Assembly (NCBI RefSeq): GCF_048771995.1
Contig: NC_133025.1
Span: forward strand, 434,001-498,000
Length of the DNA stretch: 64,000 bases
Direction of reading: 5' to 3'
DNA from: Taeniopygia guttata
Taxonomy: Eukaryota; Chordata; Aves; Passeriformes; Estrildidae
This document shows positions 1-11,800 of this stretch, piece after piece (within the stretch, counting starts at the first letter, position 1; the number at the start of each line of letters is the position of its first letter). The notes under the pieces are model-generated. The model ran no database searches. It was given only the letters and a program-made list of their open reading frames with translations, and was not told the DNA's origin. Position numbers and translations under genes: made by a program.

Positions 1-2
1 GG

Positions 3-108
3 CGCAGCTGATTCCAAATGCTGATCCCAATCCATGGGAACAGCCAGGGACAGACACAGAGCAGCCACAGGGCTGCGATCCCGGGACCTCGGGGTGCTGG
101 GATGTGAC
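3..108 (+). repeat. direct duplicate of 6361-6466
   Basis: About 105 bases starting cgcagctgattccaaatgct are nearly identical to the second copy, and both run into the same 21-bp minisatellite family. Confidence 0.9.
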
Positions 109-660
109 CCTGGAGAGCTGGGATGTGGCACTGACACACTGGGATGTGACACTGGAGTGCTGGGATGTGACCCTGGGGCGCTGGGATGTGACACTGGCGC
201 ACTGGGATGTGACCCTGGCGCACTGGGATGTGACCCTGGGGTGCTGGGATGTGACACTGGAGCACTGGGATGTGACATTGGAGCACTGGGATGTGACACT
301 GAAGCGCTGGGATGTGACCCTGGAGTGCTGGGATGTGACACTGGAGCACTGGGATGTGGCACTGGCGCACTGGGATGTGGCACTGGCGCACTGGGATGTG
401 GCACTGGCACACTGGGATGTGACACTGGCACACTGGGATGTGACCCTGGCACACAGGGATGTGACATTGGAGCACTGGGATGTGACACTGGCGCACTGGG
501 ATGTGGCACTGGCGCACTGGGATGTGGCACTGGCGCACTAGGATGTGACACTGGAGCGCTGGGATGTGACCCAGGGGAGTTGTGATGTGGCACTGGCACA
601 CTGGGATGTGACACTGGCGCACTGGGATGTGGCACTGGCGCACTGGGATGTGACCCTGGG
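92..660 (+). repeat. 21-bp minisatellite, about 27 copies
   Basis: Unit gctgggatgtgacactggcg plus one base. The period is a multiple of three, which keeps several frames open without being a gene. Same family as 6440-6615. Confidence 0.9.
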
Positions 661-1459
661 ACGCAGAGATGCACAGGGACACCCCGGGTTCGGGGGCACG
701 GAGCCCTCGCTGAGGGGGCCCCGGGAGCTCCGGAATTCAGGAGAAGCCGAGCACGGCGCGTTCCCAGCGGATCCATCCGGCAGCGGGCGGCCGCTGCCTT
801 TCCGCAGTCTCCTTGGAGACTGCGCCGCTCCGGAGGGGATCCCGCTGCTCCCGCTGCTCCCGCTGCTCCCGCTGCTCCCGAGCCCCCGGCAGCTCCCAGC
901 CCCGCCGGCTGATGCCAGAGGAGCAGCGGGAAGAGGCCGATCTGGGAATGTGTCCATAACTCCGTGTGGCCAGGACACGGCGGCGTGCAGGGAGGCAGGA
1001 ATCTCCCAATTCCCGTTCCCACAGCAACGCGGGGTCACCTCGGGAGCTGCGCCCTCGGCACGGCCAGGCCAGCTCCAGGATGGAAAACAGCCTGGAAAAG
1101 GTGGGTTTGGAGCAATCCTGGCTCGGCCCCCATCGTGTGCACGGGCAGGAGCCTTCCCAGGAGCCCTCCCGGCATCTCCAGAGGTGCTGGAGGAGGAGGA
1201 AGAGGAGAAGAAGGAGGAGGAGGAGGAGGAGGAGGATGTGCCAGGAACAAGGCAGGCGCTCTGAGGGTCTCGGGGGCTCCGTGATCCCACAGCTCCGAGC
1301 GCATCAGCCACGGAGGGAACGGAGGAACAGAGGAACAGCAGCAGCAGCAGCACGGGGATAAACCCCTGCCCTGAGGAGCCCCTGATGGACCGGGATCACC
1401 GGGAGACGGCGGGAAGTGCCCGGCTCCTGCACCACAGCGTGTCCCAGAAAGGGACACAG
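661..1459. other. SND1 3' intron DNA, no gene recognised
   Basis: Mostly unique GC-rich sequence. It holds five ccgctgctc units at 841-880 and a purine (gga)n tract at 1185-1237. Confidence 0.6.
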
Positions 1460-1890
1460 GGATCAGAGCCACAGCCTGGCTCCCGAACAGCTCCAGGGCT
1501 TGCAGTGGGATGGAGACTCAGTGAAGAGGAATCATTCCCTCATCCTGCTTTCTGGAACAGCTCCAAAGCTGCAAGGAGGGTCAAGGAGACAGCAGGACCC
1601 ATTCCTCATCCTGGCTCCTGGAGCAGCTCCGGAGCTCTGGGCAGAGTCAGGGACACTCTGTGTGTGACACAGGGACCGATCCCCCATCCCAGCTCCTGGA
1701 GCAGCCCTGGAGCTGTGAGGGGATGAAGGAGACTCTGTGACACAGGGACCGATCCCCATCCCAGCTCCTGGAGCAGCCCCGGAGCTGTGAGGGGATGAAG
1801 GACACTCCGTGTGTGACACAGGGACCGATCCCCCATCCCAGCTCCTGGAGCAGTCCCGGAGCTGCGGGCAGGGCCAAGGGCGCTCAGCGT
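1460..1890 (+). repeat. long-unit tandem repeat, about 65-76 bp
   Basis: Five or so diverged units around atcccagctcctggagcagc and gacacagggaccgat. Confidence 0.75.
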
Positions 1891-1972
1891 GTGCCGCACG
1901 GACCGGAGCCACATCCCGTGTCCCAGCCCAGTCCCGGAGCGGAGCGGGGCCAAGGGCGCTCCGTGCCCGATC

Positions 1973-2085
1973 CCAGCTGATCCCGATCCCAGCTGATCCC
2001 GATCCCAGCTGATCCCAATCCCAGCTGATCCCGATCCCAGCTGATCCCGATCCCAGCTGATCCCGATCCCAGCTGATCCCGGCGC
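1973..2085 (+). repeat. 16-bp minisatellite, about 7 copies
   Basis: Unit gatcccgatcccagct, nearly perfect. Confidence 0.9.
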
Positions 2086-2732
2086 TTTCATGTCCCTGCC
2101 GCGCGCTCGGCGCCGGCTCCAGCCCGGGAGAGCCTCAAAGGCAGAGAGCAGGGAGCAAACTGTGCGGGAACAATGCGGCCTTTTCCAGCCCTTCCCAGCG
2201 GTCCAGACCCCATCAGGTCACGGCAGCTGCTCCTCCCGGAGCCCGGCCAGCCCCACGGCCCAGCGGAAGGAGAACTGAGGATTCCCCCGCTCGGAATCGC
2301 CTCCAGCACTGCACAGCCTCCCGTGCTGCTCCACGGAGGGCGTGGGGCCACAGGAACACAGATGTTCCCTAAGGAACATCCCACACCCCCAGCTGGGAGC
2401 ACCCGCGGAGCAGAGGGGAAACTGAGGCACGAGAAGAGGGGCGGCTCCATCTCCATGCAGCCACCAGCGCATGTTCCAGCCCTTCCCAGGCCTCCTGCAT
2501 CCCTGGGATGGGCTCCCACCGCAAGGGAGAGAGGGCATGGTCACCCCAGAGGGAGCAGGAGCCCCACGGGAGGGGTCTCAACACAGAGCTGACCCTGGCC
2601 CAGCCCCTTCCCATCGTCTTCCCGTCCCCTCCCTGTCCCCACAGTGTCCCCAGGCGCTGTCCCCTCCCTGTGCCCCGTCCCTGCAGTGTCCCAGGCGCTG
2701 TCCCCTCCTGTGCCCCGTCCCCCCGGTGTCAC
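2086..2732. other. SND1 intron 10 DNA before exon 10
   Basis: Unique GC-rich sequence, with three loose tgtcccctccctgtgccccg units at 2620-2730. No further SND1 exon was seen. Confidence 0.6.
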
Positions 2733-2846
2733 CTGGGCGCTGTCCCCCTCGAGCCGAGGTGGCCGGATGCTGGACAGGTGAATGGTTTTGTGGTCCCCGG
2801 AGTTGAGCTTCACCACGATGGCGTCGGCGTTGAGCACCTGCATCAC
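2733..2846 (-). CDS. SND1: SND1 coding exon 10
   Basis: Thirty-eight codons, [20 protein letters not shown] to [10 protein letters not shown], the opening of SN3. Acceptor CCCCAG, donor GTGACA, both phase 0. The divergent last residues (GDSAQ against the usual GENTQ) lie in a loop next to the exon end. Confidence 0.94.
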
Positions 2847-5800
2847 CTGGGGACAGAGACAGAGCTGAGCATGGGGACAGCAGCTACCCGGGCACACCAA
2901 GGGCCAGGTGCCACCGTGACACCGGCTCTGCCACCCTGACGCCCATCCCTGGCACAGTCAGCAGCTCCAGCCCCATCCTGGCTGTCACCAGGGGAATGTG
3001 GCTCCTGGGATGGTGACATGTGGCACCCCAGGGCACTGCCAGCCGTGTGTGCCCTCTGCCAGGGCTCAGCCCCCTGGGTTTCACTCCAGAGGCAGCTCCA
3101 GAGGGGCAGGAGCACCAGCTGGATGTTGGACACTGGACAAGGGATGATGCTCCGGGAGGAGAGAGCAAGGACAGTCCGTGGTGGAGCCAAACTAATCAGG
3201 ATCATAAAGTCAGGGAATGCTGGAACGGTTCAGGTGGTCAGGGAGCCCAGAGCCCCTCCAGTGCCACCCTGCCATGGCAGGGACACCTCCCACTGCCCCA
3301 GGCTGCTCCAGCCCCAGTGTCCAGCCTGGCCTTGGGCACTGCCAGGGATCCAGGGGCAGCCCCAGCTGCTCTGGCAATCCCAGCCCAGCCAGGAATTCCT
3401 CATTCCCAATCTCCCATCCATGGCTGCCCTCTGGCAGTGGGAGCCATTCCCTGTGTCCTGTCCCTCCAGGCCTTGTCCCCAGTCCCTCTGCAGCTCTCCT
3501 GGAGCCCCTTCAGGCCCTGCCAGGGGCTCTGAGCTCTCCTGGATCCTTCTCCTCTCCAGGGGAGCACCCCCAGCTCTCCCAGCCTGGCTCTAGGCAAAGA
3601 GGGGGGGGGCAGGAGTATCCCAGTGGGGTTCAGGACACACGAGTTTAACATTCCCAGTCTCCAGGCCAGCTGAGTGGAGCTGCTGGATATTCCCAGTGGC
3701 AGGACAGGAACCTGCCCCTGCCTGCTCCCAGCACAACCCAGTCCCCCCAGTCCGAAAGGCTCCCACTGCAGCTTACACCACGATCCCAATCCCACACATT
3801 CCTGGAGCCACGAGGGAGGCAGGAGCTGACCCCAGCCCAGCCCTCTTTGCCCGGGCCGGAGGGAGAGCAGGATTTAAGGAATTCAGATCCGAGCAGACGC
3901 CAAGGATTGCCAGGGCACAGCAAAGCCCCCGGGAACGCCCCGGCCTCTCCCGGCTCCCAGCTCCTGGATGTTTCCTCGGCAGGAGCAGCCCAAAGCCGTG
4001 TGCCTGCCAAGTGGAGTAATCCAATCTCACGCTCCAGGGCACCCAGGGGCGAGGAGGGAGCCCAAGACTTGGGAAGAGCGGGATGCGAGCGGAGCTGCGG
4101 CAGCCAGGGCGCTGCGGGTCAGCTCCGGGGGCACATCCCGCGCTCCATTACACATCCAGCACATGCTTCCCCGGAGCCCGCAGCCCGGGAGCCGCGGTCA
4201 CATCTCATTTGCTCCCTGGCAGGAGGCAGCCGCGGCCAGCGGCTCCCGAGGCACGGCCCGGCTCCGGGAGGAGCAGCGGCGGGACCGGCCCGGCCCCGGG
4301 GCCCCTCCCGGCAGGGCGAACCCGCGGGACCCGAGCGGGAGCGGGATGGGCCGGCGGCCAGGGGTGCGGGACACGGGGGGAAGCAGCACATGGATGCACC
4401 GGGATACGGGATACAGCAGGATACGGGATGTAGGACACGGCAGGCAGCAGCACATGGATGTAGCAGAACATGGGATGCACCAGGATACGGGATACAGCAG
4501 GATACAGATATAGGACACGGGATGTAGCAGCACATGGATGCAGCAGAACATGGGATGCAGCAGGACATGAGATGCAGCAGGACATGAGATGCAGCAGGAC
4601 TTGGGATGCAGCAGGACACAGGATGCAGCAGAATATGAGATGCAGTAGGACATGAGATGCAGCAAAACATGGATGTAGAATATGGGATGCAGCAGGATAC
4701 AGGATGAAGCAGGATACAGGATATAAGACATGCATGGAATGTAGCAGGACACAGGACGCAGCAGGACATGGGATGCAGCAGCACATGGATGTAGCAGAAT
4801 ATGGGATGCAGCAGAACATGGATGTAGAATATGGGATGCAGCAGGATACAGGATATAAGACATGGGATGTAGGACACAGGAGGCAGCAGGACATGAATGT
4901 AGCAGAATATGGGATACAGCAAGATACAGGATGTAGGACATGGGATGCAGCAGGACATGGATGCAACAGGACATGGGCTGTAGGACATGGGATGTAGGAC
5001 AGGGGATGCAGGACATGGGATGCAGCAGGACACAGGATGCAGCAGGGCATGTGATATAGGATACAGGAGGCAGCAGGACATGGGCAGAGCAGATTATGGG
5101 ATGCAGCAGGACATGCAGCAGGACAGAGATGTAGGACACAGGATGCAGCAGGACACAGCACCTGGAACAGGGACATTGTGTCTCCCAGGCAGGACAGAGC
5201 TGGGGGACAGCAGGAGCCGAGAGGGACCTCCAGGGCCTCTGACCCAGTTACAGAAGGGTCCCTGCAGGACATGGGATCAGCGGGATACGGGATGCTGGAG
5301 GACAAGGGACACAGGATACAGGACATGTGGCACAGTAGGATGTGGGACACAAGACAAGGGACACAACAGGACGTGGGACACAGCAAGATGTGGGATACAG
5401 CAAGACGTGGGGCACAGCAGGACCTGGGGCACAGCAGGACCTGGGGCACAGCAGGAGGTGGGATACAGGACACAGGATAAGGGACACAGAAGGACAAACA
5501 CGGGGCACAGCAGGACACGGGACCCGGAGCCAGGGCTCCCACGGGATGCCAGTCCCAGGCAGGACAGAGCAGGGTGGCACGAGGGGCATGCCCAGGTGCC
5601 CACCCTCCCTGGCAGCCGCTCCCTGCTCCTGCTGGAGCCGCAGGGAGGGCAGGAGGGTCACAGGGGGTGACACTGTGACAGAATGGACAACCCAGCACCA
5701 CCCCGGGGCCGGGGCTTTTGTCTCCTGCCACCTTCCCAGCCCGCCGCAGCCACTTCCCTTATCCAATATTTATTGTGGCTTCTCCTGCCTGCGAGAGGCC

Positions 5801-8800
5801 CTTTGATAACGGGATTGGAAGGATTATTTTTTTAAAGCTCTGCAGCTGTTTCTTGCAGAGCCAGCACGCTCCGGCTGCTGCTTCCCACGTCCCCCGGGCT
5901 GGGAGCAGGGAGGGCAGCCCGGAATGTCCCTGTGGCAGCGGCCAGGCCCGGCCACGCTGGCCACCCCCATCCCATCTCTGCTCCAGGGCACCGAGCTCGC
6001 AGCCCTCCCCTGTCCACATTTATCAGGGAAGACGTTTTCCCTCACTGCGAGAGCTGGGCCCAGCAAAGCCTCCAGGCTTCCACCCCGGGCTTTGCTTGTC
6101 CCCAGTACTGGGGCACACAGGGAGGGAGAACTGGGACCAGTACAGGAAACAAAACCTTCCAGTCTGGGTGCCCCAGGCAGGGCTAGCACAGACCCGGAGC
6201 CAGGACCAGCCCGAGGAGGAGGAGGAGGAGGAGGAGGAGGAGGAGGAAGCAGAGGGAAGCAGTTCTTCCTCTGAGGACCGGGAATTTCACCCTTCCCAGG
6301 GGGCTCTGGCAGCAGAACCCTGCCCCCAACAAACCCTGGATGTGCCCTAAGGGACATCGCAGCTGATTCCAAATGCTGATCCCAATCCATGGGAACAGCC
6401 AGGGACAGACACAGAGCAGCCACAGGGCCGTGATCCCGGGACCTCGGGGTGCTGGGATGTGACACTGGGGGGCTGGGCTGTGACACTGGGGTGCTGGGAT
6501 GTGACATTGGAGCACTAGGATGTGACACTGGGGTGCTGGGATGTGACACAGGGGAGTTGTGATGTGACACTGGGGTGCTGGGATGTGACCGTGGGGGGCT
6601 GGGATGTGACCCTGGGGTGCCAGGGGTTCCACCTTTAGGGCTGGTTTCCCTGGGAGCTGGGGAGGACAAGGACCTGGGCACCATGGGGACCACGGGGACA
6701 TGTCCCCATCCCAAGGCTCCTGAGCGCTGTGCTCCTAGGACAGCATCCCTGTCCCGGGACAGCCGCCACTCTTGGCATGCACAGGGAGCATCCCCAGGGC
6801 TGAGGGTGACCTCCAGCACCCCAACAAGGACGGCGGCACGCGGGGAGCCAGAGCCCAGCACCAGCAGAGGCTCGAGTGTCCCCGTATCCCAAAAATGTCC
6901 TTCCCGGGGGCTTTGGCAGGGTCTGGCACTCGGCTCAGCTCAGGAGCAGCCCCCGCGCTCGGCTCTGGCACATCCCCCGAGCCCCGGGAGGATTTGGCCG
7001 CGGCCGGAGCTCCCAGCAAAGGGAACGAGAGGCAGGAGCGGAGGAGCTCCCAGCAAAGGGAACGGAGCTCCCAGCAAAGGGGACGGAAGGCAGGACCGGA
7101 GGAGCTCCCAGCAAAGGGAACAAAAGGCAGGACCGGAGGAGCCGGGCCGGCCCAGGACGGGCCCGGGGCTGCCGCAGCCCCCGCTGCAGAGGACGGCTCC
7201 AGCCCAGCGCAGGCACGGCTCCGCAGCGTGCCCCAAATCCCGCTGCTCCAAGCCGAGCTGACGCAGGGATTTCGGGACAGAGCCTCCAGCCCCTCTGACA
7301 TCTCCATCCCCCCGCTTCTCCTCCTCGCCCCTCACCAGCGCAAACCCACAAGCGAGGCCGAGCCCCCCTGCGCCCCCAGCCCCGGAGCCCGTTTGCCGCG
7401 GTCCATCAGCGGTGCAAAGGCAGGCTGGATCTTCCTCCTCCTCCTCCTCCTCCTGCTCCCCCGCCCCTCGCAGCCCCTTCCAGCAGCTCCTGCGTCAGCT
7501 CTGCCGCTGCGAACGAGCCCCGCTGTGCCGAGCACGGAGGCGGCTCCGGCGCCATCCCTGCCCGCCCGGCACCGGCACCGGCACCGCCACCGGCACCGGC
7601 ACAGCCCCGGGGACACCGGACCCTGCCCCGCTGCGGGACCGGCGCTGGCACCGCCGCCGCGTGGGCATCCGTCCTGGTTTTCCCTGTCGCTTACAATTCC
7701 GGGCAAGGGCGGCGGGGCGGGGGCGGGGGGAAACCAGAAAAAAAAAGCCCCCAAAGTGACACCGAAATGAAATGCGGGGGCGCTGCGGCTGCCAAAGGCC
7801 GAATTCCAAGAGCGGGATCGACCCAACAGGCGGAGAAATTCCACGTCTCCTCCCCCAAAATCAGGACGCGGTCTTTGCGGCGCTGGGGGGCTCCCAGGGA
7901 ACCCGAACCCTGCCGGAGCGGAACCGGGAGCGGAACCGGGAGCGGAACCGGCCCGGGGGTACCCCGCAGAGCCAGGGAATCGGGGCACCCTGCAGGCTCT
8001 GCCCCCCAAGCCGCGGGATCCCACTCCACAGCTCCGGGGTCAGTCCCACGTTCCCAGGGGAAAGCTGGATCCCCACGGCTCCTGGGGATGGGGAAAGCTG
8101 GATCCCCACGGCTCCTGGGGATGGGGGAGATGCTGCCGATCCCAAAGGCACCCCGGACATCCCTGCACAGAGGCTGGGGGAGCCCCGCCCGCTGCTATCC
8201 CACAAAATCCCGGCGTCTTGGGAGTGCTGGGAGCATCCAGCCGCCCCCTCCAGCAGCTGAGCGGAGCGTGACTGACGGCCCTGGCACAGCTCCTGGCACA
8301 GCTCCTGGCACAGCTCCTGGCACAGCTCCTGGCACAGCTCCTGGCACAGCTCCTGGCACAGCCGCTGCCAGCGGCGCTTCCCGGCTTCCAGCGCCGGCAC
8401 ACGGCCCTGCCGTGCCCACGGGACACCTGCCCAGGTGCCATTTGTCACCGCCACGGGGAGGGCACAGCCACGTCCTTATCTCGAGGGATGGGCTCTCCAC
8501 TCCGGCCTCCCGGAGCCCCTCCGAGCTTGGTGTCCCTGCGCTGCTCCCACAGGGAATGCCCAGCAAACCCTTCCTGGTCTGGGCGGGTTCTGGGAGCTCT
8601 GCTCCTGTGCCAGCCACATCCGAGCCACCAGAGCGAGCACAGGAGTCATTCCCAACCTCATCCCGGCACACACGAGCTGGCGGCACACAGGGATCAGCTC
8701 TGAGCAGCCACAGGAGCTCCTGGCTGTCCCGGCAGCTCCCGAGCTTTTCCATGGTGCTCCGTTCAACCCCCGGCACCCAGCAGTGCCCCAGGAGCTGCCG

Positions 8801-11800
8801 GCTTGATCCCATCCCTGCTTTCCCCAGGAGCTGCCGGGCTTGGTCCCATTCCTGCATCCCCCCAGGAGCTGCCAGGCTTGATCCCATTCCTGCTATTCCC
8901 CAGCAGCTGCCAGGCTTGATCCCATTCCTCCTTTTCCCCAGGAGCTGCCAGGCTTGATCCCATTCCTGCTTTTCCCCAGGAGCTGCCAGGCTTGGTCCCA
9001 TTCCTGCATCCCCCCAGGAGCTGCCAGGCTTTATCCCATTCCTGCATCCCCCCAGGAGCAGCCAGGCGAGGCCGGGTTGCTCGGACACGATCCCGATCCC
9101 GATCCCGGCAGGAGCGGAGCGGCTGGAAGGATCCGACCCTGCGCAGGGACCAGGCCGACTTCCCAGGGAAATTCCAGCAGCTCCGGAGCCGCGGCCATCC
9201 TGGGCGAGGCGGCAGCTCCATCTAGTGGGGCTGATCCCACGGATCCCGCCCGGATCCCGCAGCTCCCGCATCCCACAGGGATCATCCCTCGCATCCCACA
9301 GGGATCATCCCACGCACCTCCACCTCCCTCCTGCACCGGCTGCGCCCGCGGATCCAACGCCGGGGCAGGGATCCCCGGGTATCCATGGGCAGGGATCCTG
9401 GGTTATCCATGGGCAGGGATCCCTGGGTATCCATGGGCAGGGATCCTGGGTTATCCATGGGCAGGGATCCTGGGGGTATCCATGGGGAGAGATCCCCGGG
9501 TATCCATGGGCAGGGATCCCGGGGTATCCATGGGCAGGGAACACACCAGCACCCACCACGAGAGGGGTTCAGCAGAATCTCCAGCTTTTGGGAGAAATGG
9601 GAACATATCCATGGGATATCATCCACCTGGGAGGATCAGGAATTGATCCGTGGGGCAGCCACTGCCCTGGGAGGATCGGGAATTGATCCGTGGGGCAGCC
9701 ATTCCCCTGGGAGGATCAGGAATTGATCCGTGGGGCAGCCAATCCCCTAGAAGGATCGGGAATTGATCCGTGGGGCAGCCACTGCCCTGGGAGCGTCAGG
9801 AATCACTCGAGGTGCAAGCCCACCCCTGTGGCCCTGGCTGACCAGAGTGAGGTCCAGGACACCCCCAGTCCATGCAAACCCCAAAAACCAGAGCCCCTCT
9901 CCCAGGGCTCTTCCCTTCTCCTGGCACCTCTTTCCACTCCTGCCCGGGGATCCATGGCCGGGATCCAGCCAAGGGAACCCCTCTGGGGTTTGCCCAACCC
10001 CACGGAGAGGCCAGACTGGGAGCTGGGCACCCCGTCCTGCGCCCCTGGTCCCCACGTGTCCCCTCCCAGCCCCGCTCACCTTGGCCACGAACTGTTTGTC
10101 CTTCTGGTCCAGGTTTGCCGTGGGCGCCACGTAATCCCTCCAGATCCTCAGCTTGCGCTCCTTGGCAAACCTGCGGGGTGGGGACAGTGGGACACCGGGG
10201 CTGGGACACACGGGCGGGCCGGGGGTGGCGCTCCCAGCAAAGCCCCGGGAGAGATGGAGGGGAGATCCCATCCATCCCACCCCAACGGAGGGGAGATCCC
10301 ACCCATCCCACCCCGCCGGAGGGGAGATCCCATCCGTCCCACCCTGCTGGAGGGGAGATCCCATCCGTCCCACCCCGGATGGGCCACATGGGGCTGCAGG
10401 GGGCTGGAGTCACTCCGGGCACCCCAGGGATGCAGCTGGGAGCACTGGGAACTGTGGGATCAGCAGGAGCACTGGGAACAGCAGGGAGCACTGGGAACTG
10501 TGGGATCAGCTGGGAGCACTGGGATCAGCTGGGAGCACTGGGATCAGCTGGGATCAGTGGGAGTGCTGGGAACTGTGGGATCAACTGGGAGCAGTGGGAT
10601 CAGCAGGAGCACTGGGAACAGTGGGATCAGCTGGGAGCAATGGGATCAGTGGGAGCACTGGGACAAGTGGGAGCACTGGGATCAGCAGGGATCAGCAGGA
10701 GCGCTGGGAGCACTGGGACCAGCAGGAGCAGTGGGATCAGCGGGAGCACTGGGAGCACTGGGATCAGCTGGGATCAGCAGGAGCACTGGGAGCACTGGGA
10801 TCAGCTGGGATCAGCAGGAGCGCTGGGAGCACTGGGATCAGCTGGGAGCAGCAGGATCCCCATCCCACCTCTCGGCCGCGCGCAGTTTGTCGGCACCGCG
10901 GGTGTAGACGGCGATGGACCAGTCCACGCAGCGGGCAAAGCCCTCCTTCAGCAGCAGCTCCGTGATGTTCCCGTTCTGCGGGGAGCGGGACAGGGCCCGG
11001 GGTCAGGAGGGTCCCCCCGGGGTCAGCAGGGACCCCTGGGGTCAACTCTGCTCACAGACCAGGATGTCCCAAATCCACCAGGAAAGAGCCAAATCCCAGT
11101 GACACCACCAGGCTCTGCCCTCCTCCAACGACCAGGATGTCCCAAATCCACCAGGAAACAGCCCCCAAATCCCAGTGACACCCCCAAGCTCTGCCCTGCC
11201 TCACAGGGACCAGGATGTCCCAAATCCACCGGGAAAGAGCCAAATCCCAGTGACACCCCCAAGCTCTGCCCTGCTCACAGGGACCAGGATGTCCCAAATC
11301 TACCAGGAAAAAGCCCACAAATCCCAGTGACACCACCAGGCTCTGCCCTGCTCACAGGGACCAGAATGTCCCAAATCCACCAGGAAACAGCCCCCAAATC
11401 CCAGTGACGCCCCAGGCTGTCCCCGTTCCCCCAGCGGCAGCACCCAGTGGTGCCCCGGCCGTGCCAGGCGTGCCGCCACTTGCCGGGTGCAGGATGGTGC
11501 CCAGGATGTTCTGGTTGTGGCAGCTCTCCAGGACGATCTGCACGTCCCTCTGGAGCAGCCGTGACTCCGTGAAGAATTTGGCTTCGGCGGCGAACGGCTC
11601 CGGGACCTCGGCGTCAGCCTCGCGCTTGAACGTGGGACACTGCGGGACACGGGGACACTCAGGGCACGGGAGAGGGGACAAAACCTCGGGAAGAGGCTGG
11701 GAACCCCCCTGGGGAGGAGGCTGCCCCATTCCCCAGCTCCTGGGGTGTTTTGGGGACTGAAATCAGGAATTTGTGCCAGGACAAAGCCCTTTGACTGCCC

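Noticed and set aside
34-585. Open frame with a Cys-Asp-Thr-Gly seven-residue repeat
   Set aside because: The unit is 21 bases, so several frames stay open together. It looked like a repeat protein but is explained by array periodicity.
8276-8362. CRISPR-like regular repeats
   Set aside because: Units are contiguous without spacers, and the genome is vertebrate; ordinary minisatellite.
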